From positions 372,001 to 436,000 of the forward strand of contig CAJQUW010001793.1 of the NCBI GenBank assembly GCA_907163375.1: a DNA stretch of 64,000 nt, written 5' to 3'. The notes under the pieces were generated by a model. It was not told where the DNA came from and made no database searches. It worked only from the letters and a program-made list of their open reading frames with translations. Numbering within the stretch: position 1 is the first letter of the stretch; each line of letters starts with the position of its first letter. Of this stretch, positions 18,054 through 27,110 are shown one piece after another. Origin of the DNA: Prostheceraeus crozeri (taxonomy: Eukaryota; Platyhelminthes; Polycladida; Euryleptidae). The position numbers and the translations under genes were made by a program.

Positions 18054-21000
18054 TTAAACTTCTACGTCACCTGTAGCAGGCAGGCATCTCCTTCTATTTG
18101 AAGGTGAGGGAAGACCTAAACTATAGTGTCCATATGGTAGAGATAGATTTTTATTCAACCAACAGCGCTTACCCTCCCAAAGTGAAAGTCCTCGCTTTCT
18201 AAATGATTTTGTAGTGACTACGTGATTTTTTGAATTTATAATTGTCATTTCCTCATTTGTATCTTTCTCACTGTAGTACACAGTCCTGTAATCATTATGA
18301 TGTAATTTTTTAACTGCAGCTCTCTGCACTCCTTTTGCCCGCTTGATGCTATCACAAGTTGAATCTAGATATTTCATTGAATACATTTTTGATTTTAACA
18401 AGATCATTTCCTCAAGCAACTTTCCCGCACACTCATCCTTAAAACAACCTAATCTGGCTCTGTTTGTTACTGAGTATAGTCGGTGATGACTGTCATAGTT
18501 TGAAGAGTCAAATTTTTCACTAAAATATAGCAGTGCATCCTCCAAGCTGACAGATGGTGAGGTGTACAAACATAGGAAAAAACTATCGGTATCACCTCCA
18601 CAAAGCCGCGTTCTATTTATCTGTGGACATCTTTTCAAATCATTGTAGTATAACTGGTACATTTCCAATTTGCTATAGTCAAGTACCGCCTGACCAACAA
18701 AAATCAATTTATTCAACATTATTGAAGGTTTATACATTTCCATACCAACTAGATCTTCATCAAATATCTTATGCTGTACATAGAGAGGATGATTTGATAA
18801 TTTTCGACATTGTTCCACGCTGTTTACTAATTTGAATTTTCTCCTTCGTCTTACATATTCCATTGTTTTACCATATAAAAAATTATTTTTCAACTTATAA
18901 AATGACTTTTCAAAGTTGGTACTTGATTGAGCTCTCTTTTGTGAATTCATATCAATGTACGTTCTCAACCATGGCTTTTGTGTGAACTTTATACCGTTGT
19001 GAATTTCTGTGATTTTCATACCCATGGATAAATAAAATTTTAATATTGAATAGTGTACAACATAATTTTCCCTATTGAATTGATGAAGCAAGAGTTTTTT
19101 AGTTGAACTGAATTTAGTGTCTGGTCTTATTTTCCTATGTAAATCCTTCATATAAGTTGAGAACATATTTTGCTCTACGGTCTGCATCTCTGGCGCTAAT
19201 GGGAAATCGGCAGTGTCATCATGTATGCTTGCAGGATATTCCAAGTTCAAATCAAAAATATAGCCAATTTCACCATCATCATCGATAGCTTGTATATTTT
19301 CTTCGTTTAGAAAATAGCTTACTTCACTATCATTCAACCATTTAAAATTTGAATGTGGTAGACTCTTACTGAGGGAAGAACCGTAAAGGTTATTGACATC
19401 AATGTAGGATAAGTGACGACTTTCATTTGTATTATTTTGTAATTCCGAAATGCGTGCACGTGCTCTGTGAATGTTCGTAAAAGTCATTCCACCCCTTATT
19501 CCCCTTTCGAAGAGATTATACATACTTTCATCTTGTATGTAGTGTGGAGAATCATTAGATGTCAAATTTAAAGCTGAAGTAAAGCTAAGATGTGGAAGGC
19601 TAACGAAATGGACAGGATCTACTTCATCTTCACTTTGACTTAGTGACCTAAAAACTTCAAAAATATCTGCCAGTAATAATACATCCAGTTTCAAATATGC
19701 AAGCATGTAATCACCAAAATTGTTACAATTGAAAGCAAACCACGCATTACTAGCGTGCTCATATTCTTCATCTGAACAATGTTCACGAGTGAGATCATTA
19801 TAAAATTCACATTGTGGTGGCAGACATTTTTCTGACAATGTATTTAGACTTTTGAAATAACAATAGGGAAACACTCCCTTTTGATAAAGAATATCATCTG
19901 TTAACAGGGGAAATTCATTTCTTAGTTTTTCTACATGTTCATAAACTTGCAATCCTCTTGCTAACTCACTCAATGATGCACTTAAAAATTGATAAGAATC
20001 TAAGAATTTTAACTTGAAGTAGATTGTTTTTCCTTTGTATTCGTTCACAGGGACGCTGGCGGATAGAGTTATATACTTTTCAGCTGTTGCTGCTACTACT
20101 TCCAATTTCCATGACTTCTTCTTTCCAACTGCTTTATAGCAAACGATATGACTATCATAATTCTTAAAATTATGGAAGAAGATGGGTAGTTCCTGCCTAT
20201 TTAGTTTTAATCGAAGATTGCATTTACTGCATATTGTTTGTCTATATCTTCCTGTTAAATGGTCGTGATCTCTTGCTTTTATGCAATCATCACTAAATAC
20301 AGCTTTACATTTATTACAATTTTTTACATTTTTATGTTTTTCTTCTTTATCAGAAGAAAGAGACATTGGTTGCCGGCTTATTGCACGCTGATTATCATAT
20401 AAGTTTTGAGCTATATTTTCTAGGTGATCCAAGAAGTCCATAATACAATTCTCTCCTTTGAAGACATAATATTTGTTTTCAAATCTGGACTGGAGAGCTT
20501 TATGCCAAACATGATAAACACCAACTGCTGCCGGTTTGTGTACTTTATAATCGATGTAGCACTCTATATCTGCATAAACAACTAAAGGAGGACTTAATTG
20601 ATATTCCATGCTACTTGTGCTTACCTCTAGTTGTTTAGGCATTCTTTCTATTTGTGCCTTTCCACGAACACAAAATTGATGATGTCGCTCCAAAGTTGTC
20701 TTATATGTAAACGATTGGGTACATCGATCGCAGAAATGTTTGTATCTTCTATTTATTTTTCTATATAATCTTGATAGTTTTCTGATTCCACAATAGTGTG
20801 CACGTTCATTGTTTATAATTAGTAGTATATTCACAGTTCGTTTACCAATAAAGTTGCTGCTATATCGAACACCTTTTAGTCCTTTTTCGTAAAGGTGAAT
20901 GTTGATTTTAATGTCATTATTTTTCTCAAACTTAGGAATATCTTTAATTGATACGGGTGTAGAGATGTCATTCATATTTAGTTCAGATGTCCATTTACTA

Positions 21001-21953
21001 TATGACTTTATATCATTCCTAGAATATGATACATCATTGTAATGTAGCATTGATAGAACTGAATTTAAGAAACAGTCATTTGCATTTGAATGTACATCAA
21101 TTACAGCCTTCGAATCTTTCAGACTCTTTGGTAGATTAAATACTTCTCCACCAGAAAGTAATGGACTAGTAATAACATTGAGTTCTATATTTAGTATTTC
21201 ATCTATAACCCAATTGCTACCCTTATTTGCAAAAGCTTCAATATGACTTGAGAGACTATTTAAGTTATCTTGGAACCATGTATCATAGTCATAAATATAG
21301 TTTGTGGATGATGAAGTAAAGTGTGCGAGAAACGTTTCATCTTCCTGAGGATTTGATCGCACATAACGAATTTGTGCTACCAGACGACCACGTGGTTGAA
21401 AATTTTCTAGAAGGTTTGACACTAAGTTCTCTAATATAGATCGCATACTTAATAAAAAGGAAGTTATATCTACTGTGTGTGCTGATGGTGTGATGTCGTA
21501 TACACGAGCATGACCGTTGAGCGCGCTTTCGCTGAGACTTACAGTTCCATGATTATTTTGAATATTCATCTCTCTATTTGTATTATGCATATTCATATGC
21601 TGACGGAATTTGCTTACAGAATTATACGTTTTACCACAGCGGGAGCAGCATTGCATAAAGATCAAACTATTATTTGAAGCGCTGATTGGTATATGTCTAG
21701 ACGTTTGTTCAACAGTACTAGATTCAGGTATTTGACTATCATTAGCTGAGATACTTCGAAGATTTGAATTTAAATTACAATTATTTGGTTGCTTATCACG
21801 AACTAGATTGTGTCGCTTTAGATTATCCTGTCGCTTCGTTTCATATGGACACTTCCTACACTGATAAGTTTTTCCCAACTTACAAAACTTTTCATGACGT
21901 TGCAAATTGCCATTAAGAGTAAACGTTCTTCCACATTTAGAACAGACAACCAT
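18054..21953 (-). CDS. Protein-primed family B DNA polymerase with zinc-finger, OTU-like and HNH-like additions
   Basis: An intact 1299-aa ORF. Exonuclease motifs: Exo I D462/E464 (VYADIEC), Exo II N595 and D600 (FHNFKNYD), Exo III Y753/D757 (YLKLD). Polymerase motifs: A at D852 (YIDVNNLYG), B at K1020 to G1028 (LKNNFLYG), C at D1121/D1123 (GGDTDS), then KMY at 1189-1191. Extra modules: C2H2-type fingers at about 4-24, 32-50, 103-123 and 408-428; an OTU-like papain-fold segment with C294 (NDCFLNSVL) and H386 (HYCGIRKLSRL); and an HNH/endonuclease-VII-like Cys-His module at 546-578 (CNKC, then RDHDHLTGRYRQTICSKCN). The enzyme replicates the element from protein-primed ends. The unusual C-terminus (LPATGDVEV) has no catalytic motif. 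All catalytic residues are present. Confidence 0.95.
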   Translation of the reverse strand: MVVCSKCGRTFTLNGNLQRHEKFCKLGKTYQCRKCPYETKRQDNLKRHNLVRDKQPNNCNLNSNLRSISANDSQIPESSTVEQTSRHIPISASNNSLIFMQCCSRCGKTYNSVSKFRQHMNMHNTNREMNIQNNHGTVSLSESALNGHARVYDITPSAHTVDITSFLLSMRSILENLVSNLLENFQPRGRLVAQIRYVRSNPQEDETFLAHFTSSSTNYIYDYDTWFQDNLNSLSSHIEAFANKGSNWVIDEILNIELNVITSPLLSGGEVFNLPKSLKDSKAVIDVHSNANDCFLNSVLSMLHYNDVSYSRNDIKSYSKWTSELNMNDISTPVSIKDIPKFEKNNDIKINIHLYEKGLKGVRYSSNFIGKRTVNILLIINNERAHYCGIRKLSRLYRKINRRYKHFCDRCTQSFTYKTTLERHHQFCVRGKAQIERMPKQLEVSTSSMEYQLSPPLVVYADIECYIDYKVHKPAAVGVYHVWHKALQSRFENKYYVFKGENCIMDFLDHLENIAQNLYDNQRAISRQPMSLSSDKEEKHKNVKNCNKCKAVFSDDCIKARDHDHLTGRYRQTICSKCNLRLKLNRQELPIFFHNFKNYDSHIVCYKAVGKKKSWKLEVVAATAEKYITLSASVPVNEYKGKTIYFKLKFLDSYQFLSASLSELARGLQVYEHVEKLRNEFPLLTDDILYQKGVFPYCYFKSLNTLSEKCLPPQCEFYNDLTREHCSDEEYEHASNAWFAFNCNNFGDYMLAYLKLDVLLLADIFEVFRSLSQSEDEVDPVHFVSLPHLSFTSALNLTSNDSPHYIQDESMYNLFERGIRGGMTFTNIHRARARISELQNNTNESRHLSYIDVNNLYGSSLSKSLPHSNFKWLNDSEVSYFLNEENIQAIDDDGEIGYIFDLNLEYPASIHDDTADFPLAPEMQTVEQNMFSTYMKDLHRKIRPDTKFSSTKKLLLHQFNRENYVVHYSILKFYLSMGMKITEIHNGIKFTQKPWLRTYIDMNSQKRAQSSTNFEKSFYKLKNNFLYGKTMEYVRRRRKFKLVNSVEQCRKLSNHPLYVQHKIFDEDLVGMEMYKPSIMLNKLIFVGQAVLDYSKLEMYQLYYNDLKRCPQINRTRLCGGDTDSFFLCLYTSPSVSLEDALLYFSEKFDSSNYDSHHRLYSVTNRARLGCFKDECAGKLLEEMILLKSKMYSMKYLDSTCDSIKRAKGVQRAAVKKLHHNDYRTVYYSEKDTNEEMTIINSKNHVVTTKSFRKRGLSLWEGKRCWLNKNLSLPYGHYSLGLPSPSNRRRCLPATGDVEV

Positions 21954-21990
21954 GTTTATTAAACTGGTGAGGATTGTAATTTTTGCAGAC

Positions 21991-22038
21991 TATATATATT
22001 TTCATCGTCCTATGACGTCACAACTATTACTAGCCAAT
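21991..22038 (-). promoter_or_regulatory. ATTGG, CRE and TATA promoter for the DNA polymerase gene
   Basis: On the minus strand ATTGG (22038-22034) is followed by a perfect CRE palindrome TGACGTCA (22020-22013) and TATATATA (21998-21991), 38 bp before the ATG at 21953. The spacing resembles the other leftward promoters. CREB/ATF use is inferred from consensus. Confidence 0.6.
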
Positions 22039-22133
22039 GATATTTGTTCCAATCTATGATGAAATAAGAAGACAGGACTTGTAACAATTTCTTTTTCCAT
22101 TTAAAGTCAAAACAAAAAGTAAAAGTAAAAAGT

Positions 22134-24002
22134 TTACATTTTCTGACACTTGACCCTGTCGCTGTGCGACAGTTTGACATGGTGGCACTGCTCACAGCAG
22201 TCAGCCGTGTCCTCCATGCGAGACAGCCTCACTCTTGTGATGTCCCCATCACGAAACACCAAATGCATAAGCGTCTCACGCTCGAACTGACGACTACCTC
22301 TGGCTACAGAGGACAATAGTAGGTTTGACTGTGTTAAATTTCTAACGGACACAATCAAACCCCTGTTCTCCTCCCTGAGCTTACTTTCTCTCTCCTCAGC
22401 CATCCTCAGACGTTGCTGGCACAGTTTCAACTTCTCCTCTAGCCGCTCATCATTCTCGGGGACGTGTCATCTAGGTCGACATTATATTGTAAAGGAGCAG
22501 GAACAGAGACTGGAGCAGGAACAGGGATCGGAGCAGGAGCAGGAACGGGAGCAGTAACAGGGACTGTAGCAGGATCAGGAAAGGGGACCGGAGTAGGAGC
22601 AGGAGTTCGATATTGAAGGATCGGTGTAGGGGGCAGCCGAACGCTGCAATTTGGCGACGCACGGATCCGGGAGAATGATATTTCTTGTGATGCGAAATCA
22701 CACATATCCTGAAATGAGAAGAAATAATTGTTTACTATCTATATGTCCTTATAATGAGGATAGAGCACTACAGTTCTAACAAAATTGTGAAAATCGTACC
22801 TCAGGAGTCATCGGTGAAAAAGTGTCCTGAATCGAATTATTTTGAAAATAGATATCACTGTTATAATTTTAGAACAGAATTTATCAAGAGAAATCATGAG
22901 ATTTAGTTATGAATTATTAAATTCGGTACTTACAAGGGAATGCCTTGCTTCATCCTCATCAGAAGATGTGGGCGACGAGGTGGTCGATGTTGAAGAGGAC
23001 GAGGTGGTCGATGTTGAAGATTCGCTACTCTCGTCTGAATCCTCCCTCTCATCGGATGAGGACTCCCGTATCGTATAGGGACGCTCCTCATTATCCTCAA
23101 CGGAAGTTGTAGTCGCAGGTGTTGAGGCGACGCTATTAACCCTGGTCTTTTTCAGGGATAAGGATCTCATTACCTGAAACGGTAGAAAAAGATAGAAGAA
23201 TAATTGAGTAAATGGATTATGTATGATACAGTAAGAAGTGGTGAGAGGAGCTTATAATAACGACTATAACAGCTGTACTGACGGGACGTGGGCTACTTGT
23301 TTCTTCTACCGCACTCATCTTCGGTACCGGTGGCAGAATTTTAAACAGCTGTAAAGAGAAATAACATATTATTTTACATCAAAGGTGATTAATTTTTATC
23401 AACATGACTTACATTTCTCACTTGAGGTAACTTTTTGACAATCTTTGTCTTTTTCTTCGCTTGAGACCTCGGACACTGAAATGTTTTAAAAATTGAATTT
23501 ACTTCATACATAGCGAAACAAATGTTCTCAACATTATTCATTTTTTATTTTAAATTTAGTATGTGCAGTTATCAGTACTCACCTCTAAATCACTGGATGA
23601 AGAGTCACTGTCCAGGAATTCTCTTGATTTGAATTTTCTTTTTGTGGGGGGTTTTGAGGGTTCGGCGCATTGACTTAGAACTCCTTCTGCAGCCCTATCC
23701 TCCTTCGCGAACAGTCTAGCCAATTTGTTTCTTTCAGCTTTCGATGTCAGGTTAACTCCACCCCTGCCATTCTCCTGCGCACAGGATGCATGCCGGATGA
23801 TGAAGGCTTTAGACTTTTCATCATTGCCCATTTCTGTGCTTCGCACGTAGGCTCTGCAGGTGAGGCAGTATACATAAGTGCAGCCCTCCTTGAATTTACA
23901 GTCTTTATGACCACTCTTGTTGGCATGACGCACCGGTTGTTTGCAAGTTTCACAGTAGTGGAAAATTAATCGTTGGCGTGCAATGCTTGCTTGACGAACC
24001 AT
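22134..24002 (-). CDS. Six-exon spliced cargo gene, frameshifted in its last exon
   Basis: Minus-strand exons with consensus junctions, all phase 0: 24002-23583 (140 codons, donor GAG/gtgagt), 23475-23413 (21), 23348-23283 (22, weak donor gtcagt), 23173-22934 (80), 22826-22800 (a 27-nt microexon encoding DTFSPMTPE), and 22708-22134. Exon 1 has a Cys-rich module (YCETCKQPVRH, CKFKEGC, YCLTCRAYV). Exon 2 is basic (CPRSQAKKKTKIVKK). Exon 4 is acidic and Ser-rich. Exon 6 begins with a Pro-Ala-Val repeat of about 40 residues, then a coiled coil (LEEKLKL to LREENRG), and ends with CCEQC. The Pro-rich part and coiled coil are in different frames; an extra AC in the GTGT at 22464-22467 would explain this. 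I do not recognise the family. An acceptor-like sequence directly before the ATG suggests a further 5' exon. Confidence 0.65.
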
Positions 24003-24150
24003 TTCTGTAAGTCATGGAAAACGAAAAAGGGTATGAAGGTCAAAGGTCAAGTTCATGTGGAAGTTTATGCATTATGGTCATTTCGAGTGATCAAACTTAA
24101 ACTTTGAAAATTTTCAAAAACTTGAAAACTTAGTTATTTTTGAGAAAAAA

Positions 24151-24494
24151 CTTAGAATTTTTCCAGTTGCATACACCTGCATACAACAAGGATTTTTTCA
24201 TTGAATAGGTACATATGTTATATCATTCGAAAGCTCTTTTCATTCTGATTCCAATGATGTATTGTATGCAATATGTATGACACCATCCGAAGCTGCTATA
24301 GCCCTTTGAAAGATAGGTAGAATTTAGTTGAGAAACTTAGAAATTGAAATCATAAATTTTTCTTCCTGCATACACTTGCATACAACAGGGATTTCTTCAT
24401 CGAATGGGTACATACCTTGTATCATTAGAAAGGTCTTTTCATTCTCTAGCTAATGATGTATTGTATGCAATATGTATGATATCATCCTAAGGTG
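24151..24494. repeat. Two diverged tandem copies of a ~199-bp unit
   Basis: The segment GCATACACCTGCATACAACA (from 24169) recurs with changes from 24368. Both copies continue with TTCAT(T/C)GAAT(A/G)GGTACATA, ATCATT(C/A)GAAAG and the identical 28-bp stretch AATGATGTATTGTATGCAATATGTATGA. The rest of 24003-24798 has no gene that I can see; it separates the spliced gene from the 133-aa gene and may be an intron or 5' regulatory DNA. Confidence 0.75.
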
Positions 24495-24798
24495 AAAAAA
24501 TGCATTCAAAAACACTGTAAATCTATTCAAACTTTTATCCAATTTGACTATCATTTGAATTACACATTAATATTCATTTCAAATTTGTTCTAGTATGTTC
24601 GGTGCTGTTTCAAAGTCTCAAACAAGTGATTTGAAATATATATCTTTGAAATATTAAACTTAGAAATACTTATAGGTAGCTATTTCAGAGATGAATATAT
24701 CTATCCCCAGTTCCCATTCAAATCCTATCAGAAATTCGATTTGTGAAATTATAAAAACAAGATTGTTCATTTATGTAAGTGTTATTAAAGATAAAAAA

Positions 24799-25200
24799 TT
24801 ACATATTGTCAATATTGGGGAAAGGAATCAGTCTCTTCAGGTCAACTCGAACACATACTCTTGTCTTTTTGGGGGCACCAGGGCAGCGGCGAGGCGTGGC
24901 TGGATCCATTATGCTGAACTCCAGCGCAGTTGTTAAATTCTTTTCTTCAGGGTCTAATCGCACACATATCCGCTTCATGTTTGTTTTTCGTGGAGCATTT
25001 CGAACCTGACTTCCACTACGTGTCTTGACTGTTATAACAGCTTCCACCGGTGTTTCGATGACACTCCTCTGTAGTACCGAACTTTCATCTTCTGATGATA
25101 TTGGATCAAGAGTTACAGGTCCTCTTACGAACACTCTGGGTTCGCATGGCGATTCCGTCCTTTCAACAGAAGAAGTGGGAGGTGCTGTGATACGTTCCAT
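24799..25200 (-). CDS. Hypothetical 133-aa protein with a repeated APxKT-CVRxD motif
   Basis: The start is the ATG at 25200 (the open frame extends upstream to 25284 but the TATA box lies just beyond). The first 70 residues are polar and rich in Ser, Thr and Glu. The second half carries two related blocks, NAPRKTNMKRICVRLD and GAPKKTRVCVRVD, pointing to an internal duplication. I do not recognise the family. It is the first gene of the leftward block. Confidence 0.55.
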   Translation of the reverse strand: MERITAPPTSSVERTESPCEPRVFVRGPVTLDPISSEDESSVLQRSVIETPVEAVITVKTRSGSQVRNAPRKTNMKRICVRLDPEEKNLTTALEFSIMDPATPRRCPGAPKKTRVCVRVDLKRLIPFPNIDNM

Positions 25201-25292
25201 TTTCAATGTGATTAGAATAATATAGATAAGATAGCTGATAATATGGTACTTGAGTATTAGAACCTTTGATGAGAATTGGTACACAGCTAGGA

Positions 25293-25332
25293 CTTATATA
25301 CTTTTTAAACAAAGGAATTCCCAACAGCCAAT
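25293..25332 (-). promoter_or_regulatory. ATTGG plus TATATAAG promoter of the leftward block
   Basis: On the minus strand ATTGG (25332-25328) precedes TATATAAG (25300-25293) by about 28 bp, and the ATG at 25200 follows 92 bp later. The octamer is identical to those at 8187 and 9374. Confidence 0.6.
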
Positions 25333-25365
25333 CAGAGAGGTTCCGATTTTCCCTAAAGGGATGTA

Positions 25366-26254
25366 CAGTGGACTCTCGATATAAAAATCACATCGGGAAA
25401 TCATGTTTTGATTCTTATAACGAGATTATTCTTATTACGAGAGTCATTACTTTATGAGCACTCATGCCTTTTATTTGTAGTAATGATGATATACGCTTCC
25501 TTATTAGTAATCAATATAGATAAATGCTTACGCAACTATTAAATAGGATGTTTCTGTGTGGCTCCTATTACCCTAATTATATTTACATACTTAAAGAAAA
25601 CAAGAAGACAAGAGAAACATTCTTTTTCAGTTCAGCTTCAAATTCGTCTAAAAACGTCTGATAGGCTATCTTGCTTTGGTAAAGTTGCCATTGGTTCGTT
25701 TTAGGATTTCTTCTTCTATTCGTCTATTCCTCTGTTTCTTCTTCCCTTAGGATATCTTCCTAAGGGCTGGGATGGCATACAATCATCTACAACGCGTGTC
25801 ATGGATTCTGATGATGCACATTGTCAATTCTAATCGATGGGTATAGTAGGATAACGGAATTGGTGAGGATTTCAGTGGATTTCATCTTCTCAAGGTTAAT
25901 CGTGGTATCATGACGCTTTATCTGACTTCCATTGGCAAATACAATCAATATAAAGTAGGATTACGCCATTGGTGAGTATTTCAGCCAATGACAGTTTAAG
26001 TGTCATTCACTGATTCTTATAAAGAAAGTGTGTCCTTATTTATTCTTATAACGAGTGCAAAATACGTAGTATTTCATACTAATTTGTTGAATGATTATTT
26101 AAACATTGATTCGTATAACGAAAGTGACATGATAATTATTCTTATAACGAGCAGAAAACTTGTAACGTTGTATAGAAATGCTTCGGGAAAATGGATTTGA
26201 TTCTAATAACGAGTGATTCTTATAACGAGTGATTCTTAAAACGAGAGTTCACTG
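25366..26254. mobile_element. Pogo/Tigger-type MITE nested in the Polinton (889 bp)
   Basis: TA dinucleotides (25364-25365 and 26255-26256) flank the ends CAGTGGACTCTCGATATAA and, reverse complemented, CAGTGAACTCTCGTTTTAAG. The interior carries many copies of GATTCTTATAACGAG (for example near 25410, 26013, 26039, 26137 and 26217) as subterminal repeats. The TIR resembles the Tigger-like element at 52945. No transposase is present. It has separated the promoter of the 133-aa gene from the gene at 26339. Confidence 0.8.
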
Positions 26255-26338
26255 TATAAGGATGACATTGTTCCAATTAAGCAAGTTCTAATCCTCGTGA
26301 CTTGAGTAGACATTAAGAATCTATTACGAATCTATTTC

Positions 26339-26632
26339 ATGATGAGTACCCAGAAACAACTGTTCTGTTACCACAATGAAACTCAAGTAAATATTGGTGG
26401 AGCGTTGGATACGAAGGTTAATTTGTGCTGCGGATGCAAGGTGGAACTCTGGAAGACTTTAACAGTGACAGCCCTCCAAAGGAGAAAAGGACTGCCAGCG
26501 AAGTGTCCTATACATGAGTGTGAACACGAGTTCACAAACAACGCAACATTCCTCGAATGGGCTGAGGACTTCATGAAGTTAACGGAGTCCCTCGAGGGAC
26601 GTGACTTACCTTCTTTCATTTTTTATGGTTAA
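26339..26632 (+). CDS. Hypothetical 97-aa Cys-rich protein next to the right TIR
   Basis: Starts at ATG 26339 (a second ATG follows directly). It contains a Cys cluster LCCGCKVELW (about 29-38) and a CPIHECEHEF segment (about 55-64), together resembling a zinc-binding module, then a helical acidic tail. I do not recognise the family. The MITE ends 85 bp upstream and may have displaced its promoter. It is the only plus-strand gene in the right third of the element. Confidence 0.45.
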   Translation: MMSTQKQLFCYHNETQVNIGGALDTKVNLCCGCKVELWKTLTVTALQRRKGLPAKCPIHECEHEFTNNATFLEWAEDFMKLTESLEGRDLPSFIFYG

Positions 26633-26741
26633 TTACACTTACATTGTAAACCTCTTGTTTTCATTTCGCAAATTCTGTAAATGGGATTCTGATTAGCAAA
26701 TAATAGAACATTCATAACATAATTTCTGATCTGTAAACGCA

Positions 26742-27110
26742 TTATGAAAATAAAAATTGTCATCATAGTCACAATGGCCACAATTGTCGCATTTGAGCAA
26801 GTAGTCTCAAAACAAACACCTGTTTAAGTACCGAAATAGATGTTCGCATCCCTATTCTAATTCACATACTCTAATTCAATTTCGGAACAAGCCGTTCCGA
26901 TCCCAACACACAAATAAGTGTACCGAATCATTAAGTATGATCTCAATTCGCCTATCAATCGGAACGCGGTTCCTATTTACATGTTCCTATCCATGTTCGC
27001 ATCCATTGGCAATTCGGAACATGTTCCTATCCATGTTCGCATTCGCAATTCGGAACATGTTCCTATCCATGTTCGTATCCACTAACAGTGCGCCCGCAAA
27101 TCTAACTACT
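26742..27110 (-). repeat. Right terminal inverted repeat
   Basis: It is the inverted copy of 7230-7602 and differs by one substitution at 27093 and a short T-run length difference at its inner edge. It ends in ACTACT directly before the GCAACT duplication. AATAAA near 26749 could serve the gene at 26339. Confidence 0.95.

Larger units (their letters stand above)
7230..27110 (+). mobile_element. Polinton/Maverick element, full length (19,881 bp)
   Basis: The element is bounded by about 370-bp terminal inverted repeats that start 5'-AG and by a perfect GCAACT duplication. It encodes the defining Polinton set: protein-primed DNA polymerase B, retroviral-type chromodomain integrase, packaging ATPase, adenain-like cysteine protease and two capsid-type proteins. 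Plus-strand genes occupy the left 9 kb and minus-strand genes the right 9 kb, meeting near 16.8 kb. Integrase, penton-like, protease and one cargo gene carry lesions, so the copy is probably non-autonomous. The combination of these genes in one unit also places it close to adintovirus-like endogenous viruses. Confidence 0.96.

Noticed and set aside
22471-22701. Leu-rich minus-strand ORF
   Set aside because: It is the Pro-Ala repeat of spliced-gene exon 6 read in a shifted frame.
22842-23078. Plus-strand acidic ORF rich in VVDVEEDE
   Set aside because: It is the antisense of exon 4, whose Ser-rich repeat gives an open complement.
25366-26254. Repeated GATTCTTATAACGAG units as a CRISPR-like array
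   Set aside because: Spacing is irregular, the units are subterminal repeats of a TA-flanked MITE, and the genome is eukaryotic.
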